A DNA stretch of 48,810 bases from Caldilineaceae bacterium (GTDB lineage Bacteria > Chloroflexota > Anaerolineae > Caldilineales > Caldilineaceae). Within the stretch, counting starts at the first letter, position 1. Each line of letters opens with the position of its first letter. The position numbers and the translations under genes are program-made. This document shows positions 23,291-31,309 of the stretch, one piece after another. Location of the stretch: NCBI GenBank assembly GCA_020845455.1, contig JADLFO010000099.1, positions 1 to 48,810 of the forward strand. The letters are read 5' to 3'. The notes beneath the pieces were generated by a model that was given only the letters and a program-made list of their open reading frames with translations, was not told where the DNA came from and made no database searches.

Positions 23291-24073
23291 ATGGAACAAC
23301 GACTATGTGACCGGGTGATCTTGGTGACAGGCTCCACCACAGGCGTGGGGGAAGCCGCGGCGCGGCGCTGTGTGGCCGAGGGCGCGCAGGTGATGGTGCA
23401 TGGACGGCAGGAGGAACGGGCGCAGGCGGTATGCGCTGATCTTGGTGCGGCTGCGCGCTATACCATTTGCGACTTGGGCGAACCAGCCGGCTGTGCGCGG
23501 TTGGTGGCAGCCACGATTGAGCAGTTTGGCCGGCTGGACGGCGTGGTGAACAATGCGGCGCTGACCACGCGCAGCAATCTGGAGAGCACCGACACTGCCT
23601 TTTTTGATCGCATGATCGCAGTGAACCTGCGTGCGCCGCTGTTGATTATCCGGGCGGCTGTGCCCGAGTTCCGCAAGCACGGGCGTGGTGTGGTGGTCAA
23701 TATCGGTTCGATCAATGGGCTGGCAGGCGAAGAGAACCTGCTGGCCTATTCGATCAGCAAGGGCGGGCTGACCACGCTGACGCGCAACCTGGCGAACGCG
23801 CTGGCTGCCGAGCGGATCCGCATCAACCAGTTGAGTCTGGGTTGGGTCGCCACGCCCAACGAGATTGCGCTGAAGCAGCGCGAGGGTCTGGCTCCAGGTT
23901 GGGAGAAAAACGTGCCGCGCCTCTTCGCGCCGATCGGCAGGTTACTTGCGCCGGAGGAAGCGGCAGCGCATATTGCATACTGGCTGTCGGACGATTCCGC
24001 TCCTGCTAACGGCGTTGTCTATGAGCTAGAGCAGTATTCCCCTATTGGGCGCAATGTCTCCAAGGCGTTTTGA
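23291..24073 (+). CDS. SDR family NAD(P) oxidoreductase
   Basis: The 260-residue classical short-chain dehydrogenase has cofactor motif TGSTTGVG (13-20), NNAA (87-90) and the catalytic set Ser140, Tyr153 and Lys157 (YSISK). It is the fifth and last gene of the rightward sugar-acid cluster, only 3 bases after the isomerase stop, so translation is probably coupled. It would oxidise or reduce a sugar-derived hydroxyl or ketone. Its end is 9 bases from the convergent aldo-keto reductase, with no room for a terminator. Confidence 0.87.
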   Translation: MEQRLCDRVILVTGSTTGVGEAAARRCVAEGAQVMVHGRQEERAQAVCADLGAAARYTICDLGEPAGCARLVAATIEQFGRLDGVVNNAALTTRSNLESTDTAFFDRMIAVNLRAPLLIIRAAVPEFRKHGRGVVVNIGSINGLAGEENLLAYSISKGGLTTLTRNLANALAAERIRINQLSLGWVATPNEIALKQREGLAPGWEKNVPRLFAPIGRLLAPEEAAAHIAYWLSDDSAPANGVVYELEQYSPIGRNVSKAF

Positions 24074-24082
24074 GGATGTGCG

Positions 24083-25045
24083 TTAGGGGATGCCCCAAGT
24101 CGCCGGGTTGAGCAGGTCGGGGTCGTCGAGCCGCAGGGCGGCCAGTTGGCGCTGCAAGGGTTCAGGGATCTGGATTGCAGTGGCGGGCAGGTTGTCGGCC
24201 AACTCCTCGACCGTGCGCACGCCGATCAGGACGGTGTGGATGGCGGGCTGGGCCAAGGCAAAGGCAATGGCGACTTGCGCAGGGGTGGCGGCCAGGCCGG
24301 ATTCGGCTGCCAGCGTGCGGAAGGCTTGCGAGCGGCGGCGCAGCGCTTCCAGATGGGGCGGCAGATGGTCGGCGCGGTCGGTCAGCACGCCTTTGAGCAG
24401 AACCGAGCGCACCAGGACGCCGACATCCTTGGCCGCGGCGACAGGGAAGAAGGCGTCGGCCAGACGCTGGTCGAGAACGGAGTAGGTGACCTGCATCACG
24501 TCGAACAGGTCTGTCTGGAGCGCGGCCAGCGGCAGCGTATCGCCATAGAACGAGCCGCCGCTCCAGCGGATCTTGCCGCTGCGGCGGGCGTGGTCAAAGA
24601 CATCGGTCAGGGTATCGGCGGCGGCGAGCGTGGCCCGGTCGACGTTGTGAACCTGCCAGATATCGAGATAGTCGGTTTGGAGCGTTTGCAGGCTGGCGTC
24701 TAGCGAGGCCAACATCTGGCGACGCAGGTCGGCAGGTGTGAGGTCAGTACCGCCGGGACCTTGTGTCGAGACTTTGCTGGCGAGGATGACGTCGTGGCGG
24801 CGTCCGGCGAGGGCCTTGCCCAGCACGGCCTCGCTGCTGCCATAGGCCCTGGCGGTGTCGACGAAGTTGATGCCGGCGGCCAGCGCGGTATGGACCAAAT
24901 GGATGGCGTCTGGCTCGGCAGGGCGGCCAAAGTGGCCCGGCGTGGCGATGCCGTAATCAAGGCCTAGTTCGACGGTGCCCAGGCTGAGGGCCGAGACTTG
25001 CAGGCCCGTACGGCCCAGGCGGCGGATGGGCATTGGGGCAGACAT
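24083..25045 (-). CDS. Aldo/keto reductase
   Basis: The 320-residue AKR barrel has the complete tetrad: Asp63 (FVDTA), Tyr68 (AYGSSE), Lys91 (ASKVS) and His133 (WQVHN). It is NADPH-linked by family rule. CGGAG lies 8 bases before the ATG. An extended -10 promoter (25098-25106, minus) sits about 50 bases upstream, with the palindromic repeat at 25125-25158 where a -35 would be. It is convergent with the SDR of the sugar-acid cluster and may share substrates with it. It is distinct from the second AKR at 32242. Confidence 0.87.
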   Translation of the reverse strand: MSAPMPIRRLGRTGLQVSALSLGTVELGLDYGIATPGHFGRPAEPDAIHLVHTALAAGINFVDTARAYGSSEAVLGKALAGRRHDVILASKVSTQGPGGTDLTPADLRRQMLASLDASLQTLQTDYLDIWQVHNVDRATLAAADTLTDVFDHARRSGKIRWSGGSFYGDTLPLAALQTDLFDVMQVTYSVLDQRLADAFFPVAAAKDVGVLVRSVLLKGVLTDRADHLPPHLEALRRRSQAFRTLAAESGLAATPAQVAIAFALAQPAIHTVLIGVRTVEELADNLPATAIQIPEPLQRQLAALRLDDPDLLNPATWGIP

Positions 25046-25097
25046 GCGGTCGCTCCGTGGTTGGGATGGCGGACGGTGGATGCGCGGTGCTGTTGGT

Positions 25098-25106
25098 AGT
25101 ATAGCA
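25098..25106 (-). promoter_or_regulatory. Extended -10 promoter for the aldo/keto reductase
   Basis: Minus-strand TGCTATACT is an extended -10 (TGn plus TATACT), about 50 bases before the start at 25045. There is no good -35; the palindrome at 25125-25158 occupies that position. Confidence 0.45.
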
Positions 25107-25124
25107 CAATGGCATCCCCGTACT

Positions 25125-25158
25125 CCCGTACGGACACAATAGATCGCGTCCGTACGGG
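25125..25158. repeat. Palindromic repeat, copy A
   Basis: CCCGTACGGAC (25125-25135) and GTCCGTACGGG (25148-25158) form an 11-bp perfect inverted repeat around 12 bases. The 28-base core 25127-25154 matches 23 of 28 bases with copy B at 39124-39151. It lies upstream of the extended -10 of the aldo/keto reductase, so it could be an operator or a small dispersed hairpin element. Confidence 0.7.
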
Positions 25159-25370
25159 GGCGCCGCTCGATCCGCGGCGCACACCGCGCAGGGGCCGGAT
25201 AAACGTATTGCCGGCAGAATATGTTTTCGCTATTGCCAAAGATGTGCTACAGTCTAGGGGCTGCTCAGACCACACACTCGGCGGTCATCCCGCGCGCAGT
25301 AGACCTCACCGCCGCATAGGCACATGTTGAACTCGATCTATCGACCAGACTTACTAGGGAGGCAAGATTC

Positions 25371-27641
25371 ATGACCCAGTCGACGCTTCAATCGAGCGGA
25401 CAACCGTACAAGGTCATCGGCACGCGTCCGATTCGTCATGACGGCGTGGATAAGGTAACCGGCCGCGCGAAATATGCGAACGACACGCATCTGAGCGATG
25501 TGCTGTATGCCAAGATTCTGCGCAGTACCCATGCGCATGCTCGCATCCGCTCGATTGACACCGGCGCCGCCGAAGCCTATCCGGGGGTGTATGCGGTTGT
25601 GACTTCGAAGGATATGGCGGAGGTAGAGGACCGGATCGAGGAGATGGGCGAAGATGCGGTCAACCTGAAGTATTTGGCTGCCAATATCCTGGCCCGAGAC
25701 AAGGTGCTCTATGATGGGCATGCGGTGGCCGCGGTGGCTGCGGTCAGCCCGCATGTGGCCGAGGAAGCCTTGGCCTTGATCAAGGTAGACTACGAGCTGC
25801 TGCCGCCGGTGATGGATGTCAAGGAGGCCATGAAGGCGGACGCGCCGGTGCTCCTGGACGACCTGCGCATGGAGGAACTGGGTAAGAAGGGAACCCGCCC
25901 CACGAACGTGGCGGCGCATTTTCGCCACCAGCGCGGCGACCTGGAGGCTGGGTTTGCCGCGGCGGACGTCGTGGTCGAGCGCGAATTCAAGACGTCGATG
26001 GTGCACCAGGGTTATATTGAGCCGCAATCGTCCACGGTGCAGTACACGCATGACGGCCGTATCGACGTCTACACTTCGACCCAAGGGCCATGGGATATTC
26101 GCAACCAGGTATCGGAGCTGCTGGGGCTGCCTGTCTCCAAAGTGCGGGTGCTCCCGTTGGAGATCGGGGGCGGCTTTGGCGGTAAGTTCACGGCCTACAC
26201 CGATGCACCGGCGGCGCTGCTTTCTCGCAAGGGAGGCGGGCGTCCTGTCAAGCTGGCGCTGTCGCGCACGGAGGTCCTGAAGGGGACCGGCCCGACCTCG
26301 GGCGGGTACATCAAGGTCAAGATCGGTGCGACCAAGGACGGCAAGATCACGGCGGCGCAGGCCGAGCTGATCTATGAGGCAGGTGCATTTCCCGGCTCGC
26401 CCGTGGGTGCGGCGGCGGGCGTGATCCTAGCCCCTTACCGGCTTGAGAATGTGCAGATTGACGGCTATGACGTGGTTGTCAACAAGCCGCAGACCGCGGC
26501 CTACCGCGCGCCCGGGGGGACGAACGCGGCCTTTGCGTCGGAGGCGGTGATCGACGAAGTGGCCGAAAAGCTGGGGATCGACCCGCTGGAGTTCCGCCGC
26601 CGCAACGCCGTCGTCGAAGGCGATCGCCGCGCCGATGGTCCTGTCTACAGCCGGATCGGTTTTCTGGAGACGGTCGAGGCGGCGATCAACAGCGCGCACT
26701 ACAAGACGCCGCTGGAAGGCAAGCATCGCGGGCGCGGTGTGGCCTCGGGCTTCTGGTTCAACGGCTCGAACCAAACCAGTGTGAGCGCCAACGTCAACCC
26801 GGATGGAACGGTCAATCTGTTGGAGGGGTCGACCGATATCGGCGGCACGCGTGCTTCTGCGGCGATGATGTTGGCCGAGACGCTGGGTATCGCCGCCGAG
26901 GATGTGACCCCGCGGCTTGGCGACACGGACACGGTCGGGATCACCGGCGGCACCGGCGGGAGCAGCGTGACCTTTAAGATCGGTTGGTCGACCTACACGC
27001 TGGGGCTGGCGCTGCGCGAGAAGGTGCAGGGTATGCTGGCCGACTACTGGGAGGTGGAGCCGGGTCAGGTTACATTTGAGCAGGGGGCGTTTGTCGCCAA
27101 CGGTCACCGGATGACCTTCAAAGAGGCGGCTGTGGCCTTGGCCAAGGACTATGACCCGATCTCGGCCAGTGTGTCGATGAGGCCCAAGGGGGCAGGCCCC
27201 GCCTTTGGCACACACATTGTGGACGTCGAGGTCGACCCGGAGACGGGCAAGGTGAGCATCTTGCGCTATACCGCGGTGCAGGATGTGGGTACGGCGATCC
27301 ACCCGGCCTATGTCGAAGGGCAGATCCATGGCGGCGTGGCGCAGGGCGTCGGCTGGGCCTTGAATGAGGAATACTGGTACAACGACAAGGGCCAGTTGAT
27401 GAACGCGTCGCTGCTCGACTACCGGATGCCTACGGCCTTAGACCTGCCCATGATCGACACGGTGATGGTTGAAGTGCCCAACCCCACTCACCCCTACGGC
27501 GTGCGCGGTGTGGGCGAGGTGCCGATCGTGCCGCCGGCTGCGGCGCTGGCCAATGCCATCTACCGCGCCACGGGCATGCGTATGCAGGAGCTGCCGATGT
27601 CGCCTGCCAAGGTCACGGCGGCGATGCTTGGAAATTCGTGA
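25371..27641 (+). CDS. Xanthine dehydrogenase family molybdopterin-binding subunit
   Basis: The 756-residue protein is the large molybdenum subunit of the aldehyde oxidase/xanthine dehydrogenase family. The N-terminal Ald_Xan_dh domain spans about 20-135. The molybdopterin domain has GGGFGGK (266-272), AYRAPGG, and the catalytic Glu in GVRGVGEVP (Glu716). Enzymes of this family hydroxylate aldehydes, purines, CO or N-heterocycles. Normally a 2Fe-2S subunit and an FAD subunit are encoded alongside; neither is within the window, so partners must be elsewhere. GGGAGG stands 9 bases before the ATG. A strong terminator follows at 27699. The substrate is not evident. Confidence 0.88.
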   Translation: MTQSTLQSSGQPYKVIGTRPIRHDGVDKVTGRAKYANDTHLSDVLYAKILRSTHAHARIRSIDTGAAEAYPGVYAVVTSKDMAEVEDRIEEMGEDAVNLKYLAANILARDKVLYDGHAVAAVAAVSPHVAEEALALIKVDYELLPPVMDVKEAMKADAPVLLDDLRMEELGKKGTRPTNVAAHFRHQRGDLEAGFAAADVVVEREFKTSMVHQGYIEPQSSTVQYTHDGRIDVYTSTQGPWDIRNQVSELLGLPVSKVRVLPLEIGGGFGGKFTAYTDAPAALLSRKGGGRPVKLALSRTEVLKGTGPTSGGYIKVKIGATKDGKITAAQAELIYEAGAFPGSPVGAAAGVILAPYRLENVQIDGYDVVVNKPQTAAYRAPGGTNAAFASEAVIDEVAEKLGIDPLEFRRRNAVVEGDRRADGPVYSRIGFLETVEAAINSAHYKTPLEGKHRGRGVASGFWFNGSNQTSVSANVNPDGTVNLLEGSTDIGGTRASAAMMLAETLGIAAEDVTPRLGDTDTVGITGGTGGSSVTFKIGWSTYTLGLALREKVQGMLADYWEVEPGQVTFEQGAFVANGHRMTFKEAAVALAKDYDPISASVSMRPKGAGPAFGTHIVDVEVDPETGKVSILRYTAVQDVGTAIHPAYVEGQIHGGVAQGVGWALNEEYWYNDKGQLMNASLLDYRMPTALDLPMIDTVMVEVPNPTHPYGVRGVGEVPIVPPAAALANAIYRATGMRMQELPMSPAKVTAAMLGNS

Positions 27642-27698
27642 GGTTGCGGCCTCAGATGCAGCGACGATGAGCCGGCTCATCGGGCGATTGTGAGCTTG

Positions 27699-27739
27699 AA
27701 GCGTGAAACGCGGGCGACCTCTGCTCGCGTTTCACGCTT
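27699..27739 (+). terminator. Rho-independent terminator after the molybdopterin subunit
   Basis: AAGCGTGAAACGCG (27699-27712) pairs perfectly with CGCGTTTCACGCTT (27726-27739) around 13 bases and runs into TTAT. It lies 57 bases after the stop. Confidence 0.75.
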
Positions 27740-27877
27740 TATCACCTGGATGCATCTGTTCAGACGCGATTGCCATTTCAAAAAACTGCGTCAAAGCATG
27801 AATCAACGCATGATGAGCGCAGGGTGCGGACCCTTTTTCGGGGCAGCCCGGCGCTGATGCGAGGAGCGCAAGCGACC

Positions 27878-28912
27878 ATGAGTCTGGAACGTGAACAGTC
27901 ATTAGAAGCCGTATTGGCGAAGCTGGATCGAGTTCATCTGGCATCGGTGCGGCCAACCCCGCTGGAGGCGATGCCGCGTTTGAGCGCGGCATTGGGCGGC
28001 CCGCCGATCTATATCAAGCGGGATGATCTGACCGGTCTGGCGTTTGGCGGTAACAAGACACGCATGTTGGAGTTTTCCTTGGCGGACGCCAAGGCGCAGG
28101 GGGCCGAGGTGGTTGTCACCGGCGCGGCGGTGCAGTCCAACTACTGCCGGCAGATGGCGGCGGCGTGTGCCAAACTGGGGCTGGAACTGTATCTGGTGGT
28201 GGCGCCGCACCGGGAGATCGACAAGCATGAGGTGCAGGGCAACGCCTTTCTTCAGCGGCTGTTTGGGGCCAAGGTGACGGTGCTGGAGGACAATAATCGC
28301 CGGCGTCAAGGCGAGGCGCTGCAGGCCAAAGCCGAGGAACTGCGCCAGGCGGGCAAGAAGGTCTATGTGCCACGCCAAGAGGAGGCGATCGACCTGGATG
28401 CAATTGCCTATGCTGAGGTGGCGCTCGAAATTGTGCAGCAGTGCCGCGAGCGGGGCATCGACCCCGAGTATGCGTATGTCTCGGCGCTGGATACGACGCA
28501 GGCCGGGCTGGTGATGGGGTTTGCCTACCTGCGCAGCCCGATCCAGGTGCGCGGCATCAGCCCGTTTCAGGGTGTGCCGGAGCGAACGCAAAACATGGCG
28601 CGCATCGCCAACCAGGCGGTGCGGCGGCTGGGCATCGATCTGCGCCTGGGCGAGCGTGACTTTGACAACGACGATAGTTGGGTAGGCGAGCGCTATGGCA
28701 TCCCAAGCGGCGAAGGCATCGATGCACTGCATCTGGTGGCTAAGACTGAAGGGATCTTGTTGGACCCAGTCTACACCAGCAAGGCAATGGCAGCGCTGAT
28801 CGCCGCGGTGCGCCAGGGGGTCTTGGACAAGCAAAGCCCGGTGCTCTTTGTGCATACAGGCGGCGCGCCTGCCCTGTTCGGCTATACGCGTGAGGTGATG
28901 GGGACAGGATAG
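27878..28912 (+). CDS. PLP-dependent D-cysteine desulfhydrase/ACC deaminase family protein
   Basis: The 344-residue fold-type II PLP enzyme has Lys60 in FGGNKTR as the Schiff-base residue. QSNYCRQ (Ser87) stands where the family usually has QSNHxRQ, so the conserved His is Tyr. Members of the D-cysteine desulfhydrase/1-aminocyclopropane-1-carboxylate deaminase group release ammonia from D-amino acids or ACC. The start at ATG 27878 (MSLEREQ) is chosen because GAGGAG lies 11 bases upstream; the frame stays open 108 bases further with non-conserved, basic sequence. The glyoxalase-like gene starts 5 bases after its stop, so they are probably cotranscribed. Confidence 0.83.
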   Translation: MSLEREQSLEAVLAKLDRVHLASVRPTPLEAMPRLSAALGGPPIYIKRDDLTGLAFGGNKTRMLEFSLADAKAQGAEVVVTGAAVQSNYCRQMAAACAKLGLELYLVVAPHREIDKHEVQGNAFLQRLFGAKVTVLEDNNRRRQGEALQAKAEELRQAGKKVYVPRQEEAIDLDAIAYAEVALEIVQQCRERGIDPEYAYVSALDTTQAGLVMGFAYLRSPIQVRGISPFQGVPERTQNMARIANQAVRRLGIDLRLGERDFDNDDSWVGERYGIPSGEGIDALHLVAKTEGILLDPVYTSKAMAALIAAVRQGVLDKQSPVLFVHTGGAPALFGYTREVMGTG

Positions 28913-28916
28913 GATC

Positions 28917-29792
28917 ATGATCACTCGTTTTGACCATGCCGTGATTGCGGCGCGCGATCTGGCGCAGGCGCAGCGGCTTTTTTCGGAGTCATTGGGGTTT
29001 GAGGTCTATCCCGGTGGGCGACACACCGGGATGGGGACCGAGAACCGGATCATCCGCTTCGGGCTGGATTACCTGGAGCTTCTGGGTATCTATGACCGGG
29101 AAGAGGTGCGTGCGGCGGGAACGAGCCGCGAGGCGCTGGCAGAGTATTTGACGACGCACGAGGGCGGGATGCTCGGCTTTGCCCTGGCGACCGACGACAT
29201 CGACGGGCTGGCCGCGCGCTTGGCGCGCACGGGGCTGGAGGCGACCGGCCCCTATGATATGCAGCGGCAGCGGCCCGATGGGGTGGTGCTGCGCTGGCGG
29301 CTCTTGGCGCCGGGCGGCAGCGCATGGCGGCGGCCCTGGCCGTTTTTCATCCAGTGGGGGATGGATGACGGCGAGCGACTCGCGTTCGAGCGCCCTGGCC
29401 GGCACCCGTTGGGCGCGCAGCATGTGCGCGGCGTGTCGATGGTCGTGCGCGATGGCGCGGCCGCACGCCATCTTTACGAGACGCAGATCGGCCTGCCCGT
29501 CGATTTTGAGGATGAGACCGATGCGGGGCCGTGTGTCACCTATCGAGTGGGTGACTTCACGGTTGACGTACTCTGCCCCCGGGCGAGCAGCGCGGCCGGC
29601 CGCTTCCTGGCCGACAATGGGGAAGGGCTGTACCAGGTGTTCTTGCAGGTGGATTCGCTGAACCACGCCCAAAACTACCTGGCCGAACACGAGATTGCGC
29701 TGGCGCGTGAAGGGGCCGAGGCCGCGCCCTGGGCCATCCCTGCTGCCGACGCGCTGGGTGCAGAGTTGGTATTGATTGGACCCCAAGACTAG
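28917..29792 (+). CDS. Glyoxalase-like (VOC superfamily) protein
   Basis: The 291-residue protein has an N-terminal glyoxalase-like domain (FDHAVIAARDLAQAQRLF, residues 5-22) with a His at position 7, and a second VOC-like half from about residue 165 (VRGVSMVVRDGAAARHLYE). Such proteins are often metal-dependent and bind small organic substrates; many have no known reaction. It directly follows the PLP enzyme gene. The Arg/Trp-rich middle (residues 126-146) carries the PWPFFIQW motif often seen in glyoxalase_3-type proteins. Function not assigned. Confidence 0.75.
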   Translation: MITRFDHAVIAARDLAQAQRLFSESLGFEVYPGGRHTGMGTENRIIRFGLDYLELLGIYDREEVRAAGTSREALAEYLTTHEGGMLGFALATDDIDGLAARLARTGLEATGPYDMQRQRPDGVVLRWRLLAPGGSAWRRPWPFFIQWGMDDGERLAFERPGRHPLGAQHVRGVSMVVRDGAAARHLYETQIGLPVDFEDETDAGPCVTYRVGDFTVDVLCPRASSAAGRFLADNGEGLYQVFLQVDSLNHAQNYLAEHEIALAREGAEAAPWAIPAADALGAELVLIGPQD

Positions 29793-29842
29793 GCTCAGGC
29801 AAGCGCCTGGGTCCTAGTCCAGCACAGCACGGAGCAGATCAA

Positions 29843-30550
29843 ATGCATATCCTGGTGACTTCGGCGGGTTCGAGCCTGGCGCAATGCCTGATCCCCGGCT
29901 TGGCCGCCGAACACGATGTGCGCGCCACCGAGCGCCGGCCTGTGGCCGGGGTGGACGCGTTGGCCGTTTCCCCCCTCGGACATGATTTGTCTACAAATCT
30001 ATTGGTGCGTGGGATCGACGTGGTGGTTCATTGCGCAGAGCCGCTGCCCGATGAATCGAGCGCGAGCTATCTCGACTATATGACGCGCTGCACCTATAAC
30101 CTGCTCTTGGCCGCCGGGCAGGAAGGGGTGAAGCGAGTCGTCTTCCTCAGCACGCTGGACCTGATGACGCCCTATCCGAGCGATTTTATGGTGACAGAAC
30201 GCTGGCGACCGCTGCCCTCTACAGAGCCGAGGGTGTTGGGCAAGCATCTGGGCGAGATGGTCTGCCGGGAATTTGCGCGTGACTTGAAGCTGCCCGGGCT
30301 GGCGCTGCGCCTGGGGAGGCCGGCCGATGGAGCGCAGCCGGCGGCAACCGACCTCGCGCCGAGCGATCTCGTTCAGGCGGTGCGCCAGGCTTTGACCGCG
30401 CAGACGCCGCGTTGGGTGGTTGTACATATACAGGGGGAGTTCCCTGGCGCGCGCTTTCCGCTGCGCGATGCAAAGAAATGGCTGGGGTTTGCGCCAAATC
30501 AACCGTCGATCGAGGCAGGCAGCGAAGCAGGCAAGGGGAGCGCGGCATGA
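29843..30550 (+). CDS. Epimerase-like SDR lacking the catalytic tyrosine
   Basis: A 235-residue protein with an N-terminal Rossmann pattern (HILVTSAGSSLAQCL) and the extended-SDR strand motif KRVVFLST. Where the family has YxxxK it reads VLGKHLGE, so Lys is near but Tyr is missing. It is short for an epimerase (usually 300 or more residues). GGAG lies upstream of the ATG. It overlaps the next SDR gene by four bases (ATGA), so the two are translationally coupled. It may be a non-catalytic partner or a cofactor-binding sensor. This is inference; no close family is recognised. Confidence 0.65.
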   Translation: MHILVTSAGSSLAQCLIPGLAAEHDVRATERRPVAGVDALAVSPLGHDLSTNLLVRGIDVVVHCAEPLPDESSASYLDYMTRCTYNLLLAAGQEGVKRVVFLSTLDLMTPYPSDFMVTERWRPLPSTEPRVLGKHLGEMVCREFARDLKLPGLALRLGRPADGAQPAATDLAPSDLVQAVRQALTAQTPRWVVVHIQGEFPGARFPLRDAKKWLGFAPNQPSIEAGSEAGKGSAA

Positions 30551-31272
30551 AGGTGTTGATCTTGGGGGGAGCGGGCATGTTAGGCCCCTATGTGGCGCCC
30601 GCGCTGGAAGCGAACTATGACCTGCGTGTGACGGATATCGCGCCGCCGCCGATGGAGTTCCGGGGCGAGTTCAGGAGGGTGGATGTCGCCGACGCCAAAC
30701 AGGTGATGGAGGCTGCGGCGGGGATGGACGCGATCATCAATCTGTCGGTGCTGCGCCAGGACCGCAAGCTGGCCTTTGAGGTCAACACGCTGGGCTGCTA
30801 CAACATGATGGAGGCGGCGGTGGCGCATGGCATCCGGCGCGTCATCAACACCGGGCCGCACTTCACGATCGCCGGCCCCAGCTATGAGCAGTTTGATTTC
30901 GACATTGGGCCGGAGGTTCCGGCGCAGCCGGGCACGAACCTTTATGCCCTATCGAAATCGCTCGGCCAGGAGATCTGCCGGGTATACAGCCGTCACCATG
31001 ATGTGTATGTGCAGACCTATCTGTTCTACAACTTTGTGGACCCGGCGCAGCCCAAACACAAGGCGGAGGTCGCGCCGTTTGCCGTCTCGTGGCAGGACGC
31101 GGGCCGGGTCTTTGCCTATGGGCTGGAGATCCCATTGGCGCAACTGCCGTCGCGCTGCGAGGTCTTCAACGTGTTTGCGGATAGTCCGTATGGCAAGTTC
31201 TCGAATGAGAAGGTAAAACGCATCCTGGGTTGGGAAGCACACGACGATATTTCGGCCATTTGGCGGCGTTGA
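30547..31272 (+). CDS. NAD-dependent epimerase/dehydratase family protein
   Basis: The 241-residue extended-SDR protein has the cofactor loop GGAGMLGPY (residues 7-15), an NTLGCYNMMEAA helix, and YALSK as the YxxxK catalytic pair. The C-terminal substrate domain is short. The start ATG 30547 lies inside the stop of the preceding SDR (ATGA); the frame is open further upstream, but that part is out of frame with the fold. Probable role: NAD-dependent sugar or nucleotide-sugar oxidation or epimerisation, perhaps as a heteromer with its degenerate neighbour. It is followed by an NHL-repeat protein. Confidence 0.77.
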   Translation: MKVLILGGAGMLGPYVAPALEANYDLRVTDIAPPPMEFRGEFRRVDVADAKQVMEAAAGMDAIINLSVLRQDRKLAFEVNTLGCYNMMEAAVAHGIRRVINTGPHFTIAGPSYEQFDFDIGPEVPAQPGTNLYALSKSLGQEICRVYSRHHDVYVQTYLFYNFVDPAQPKHKAEVAPFAVSWQDAGRVFAYGLEIPLAQLPSRCEVFNVFADSPYGKFSNEKVKRILGWEAHDDISAIWRR

Positions 31273-31309
31273 GCAGCGCCGGCCATCCATGCAAGCAAAG
31301 GGGGCAGGG

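Larger units (their letters stand above)
25046..25370. other. Divergent intergenic region with palindromic repeat
   Basis: The 325 bases between the leftward aldo-keto reductase and the rightward molybdopterin hydroxylase hold an extended -10 promoter for the former and a dispersed palindrome. No convincing promoter for the hydroxylase is visible; the sequence 25201-25255 is relatively AT-rich and is the likeliest site. No gene is seen. Confidence 0.5.
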
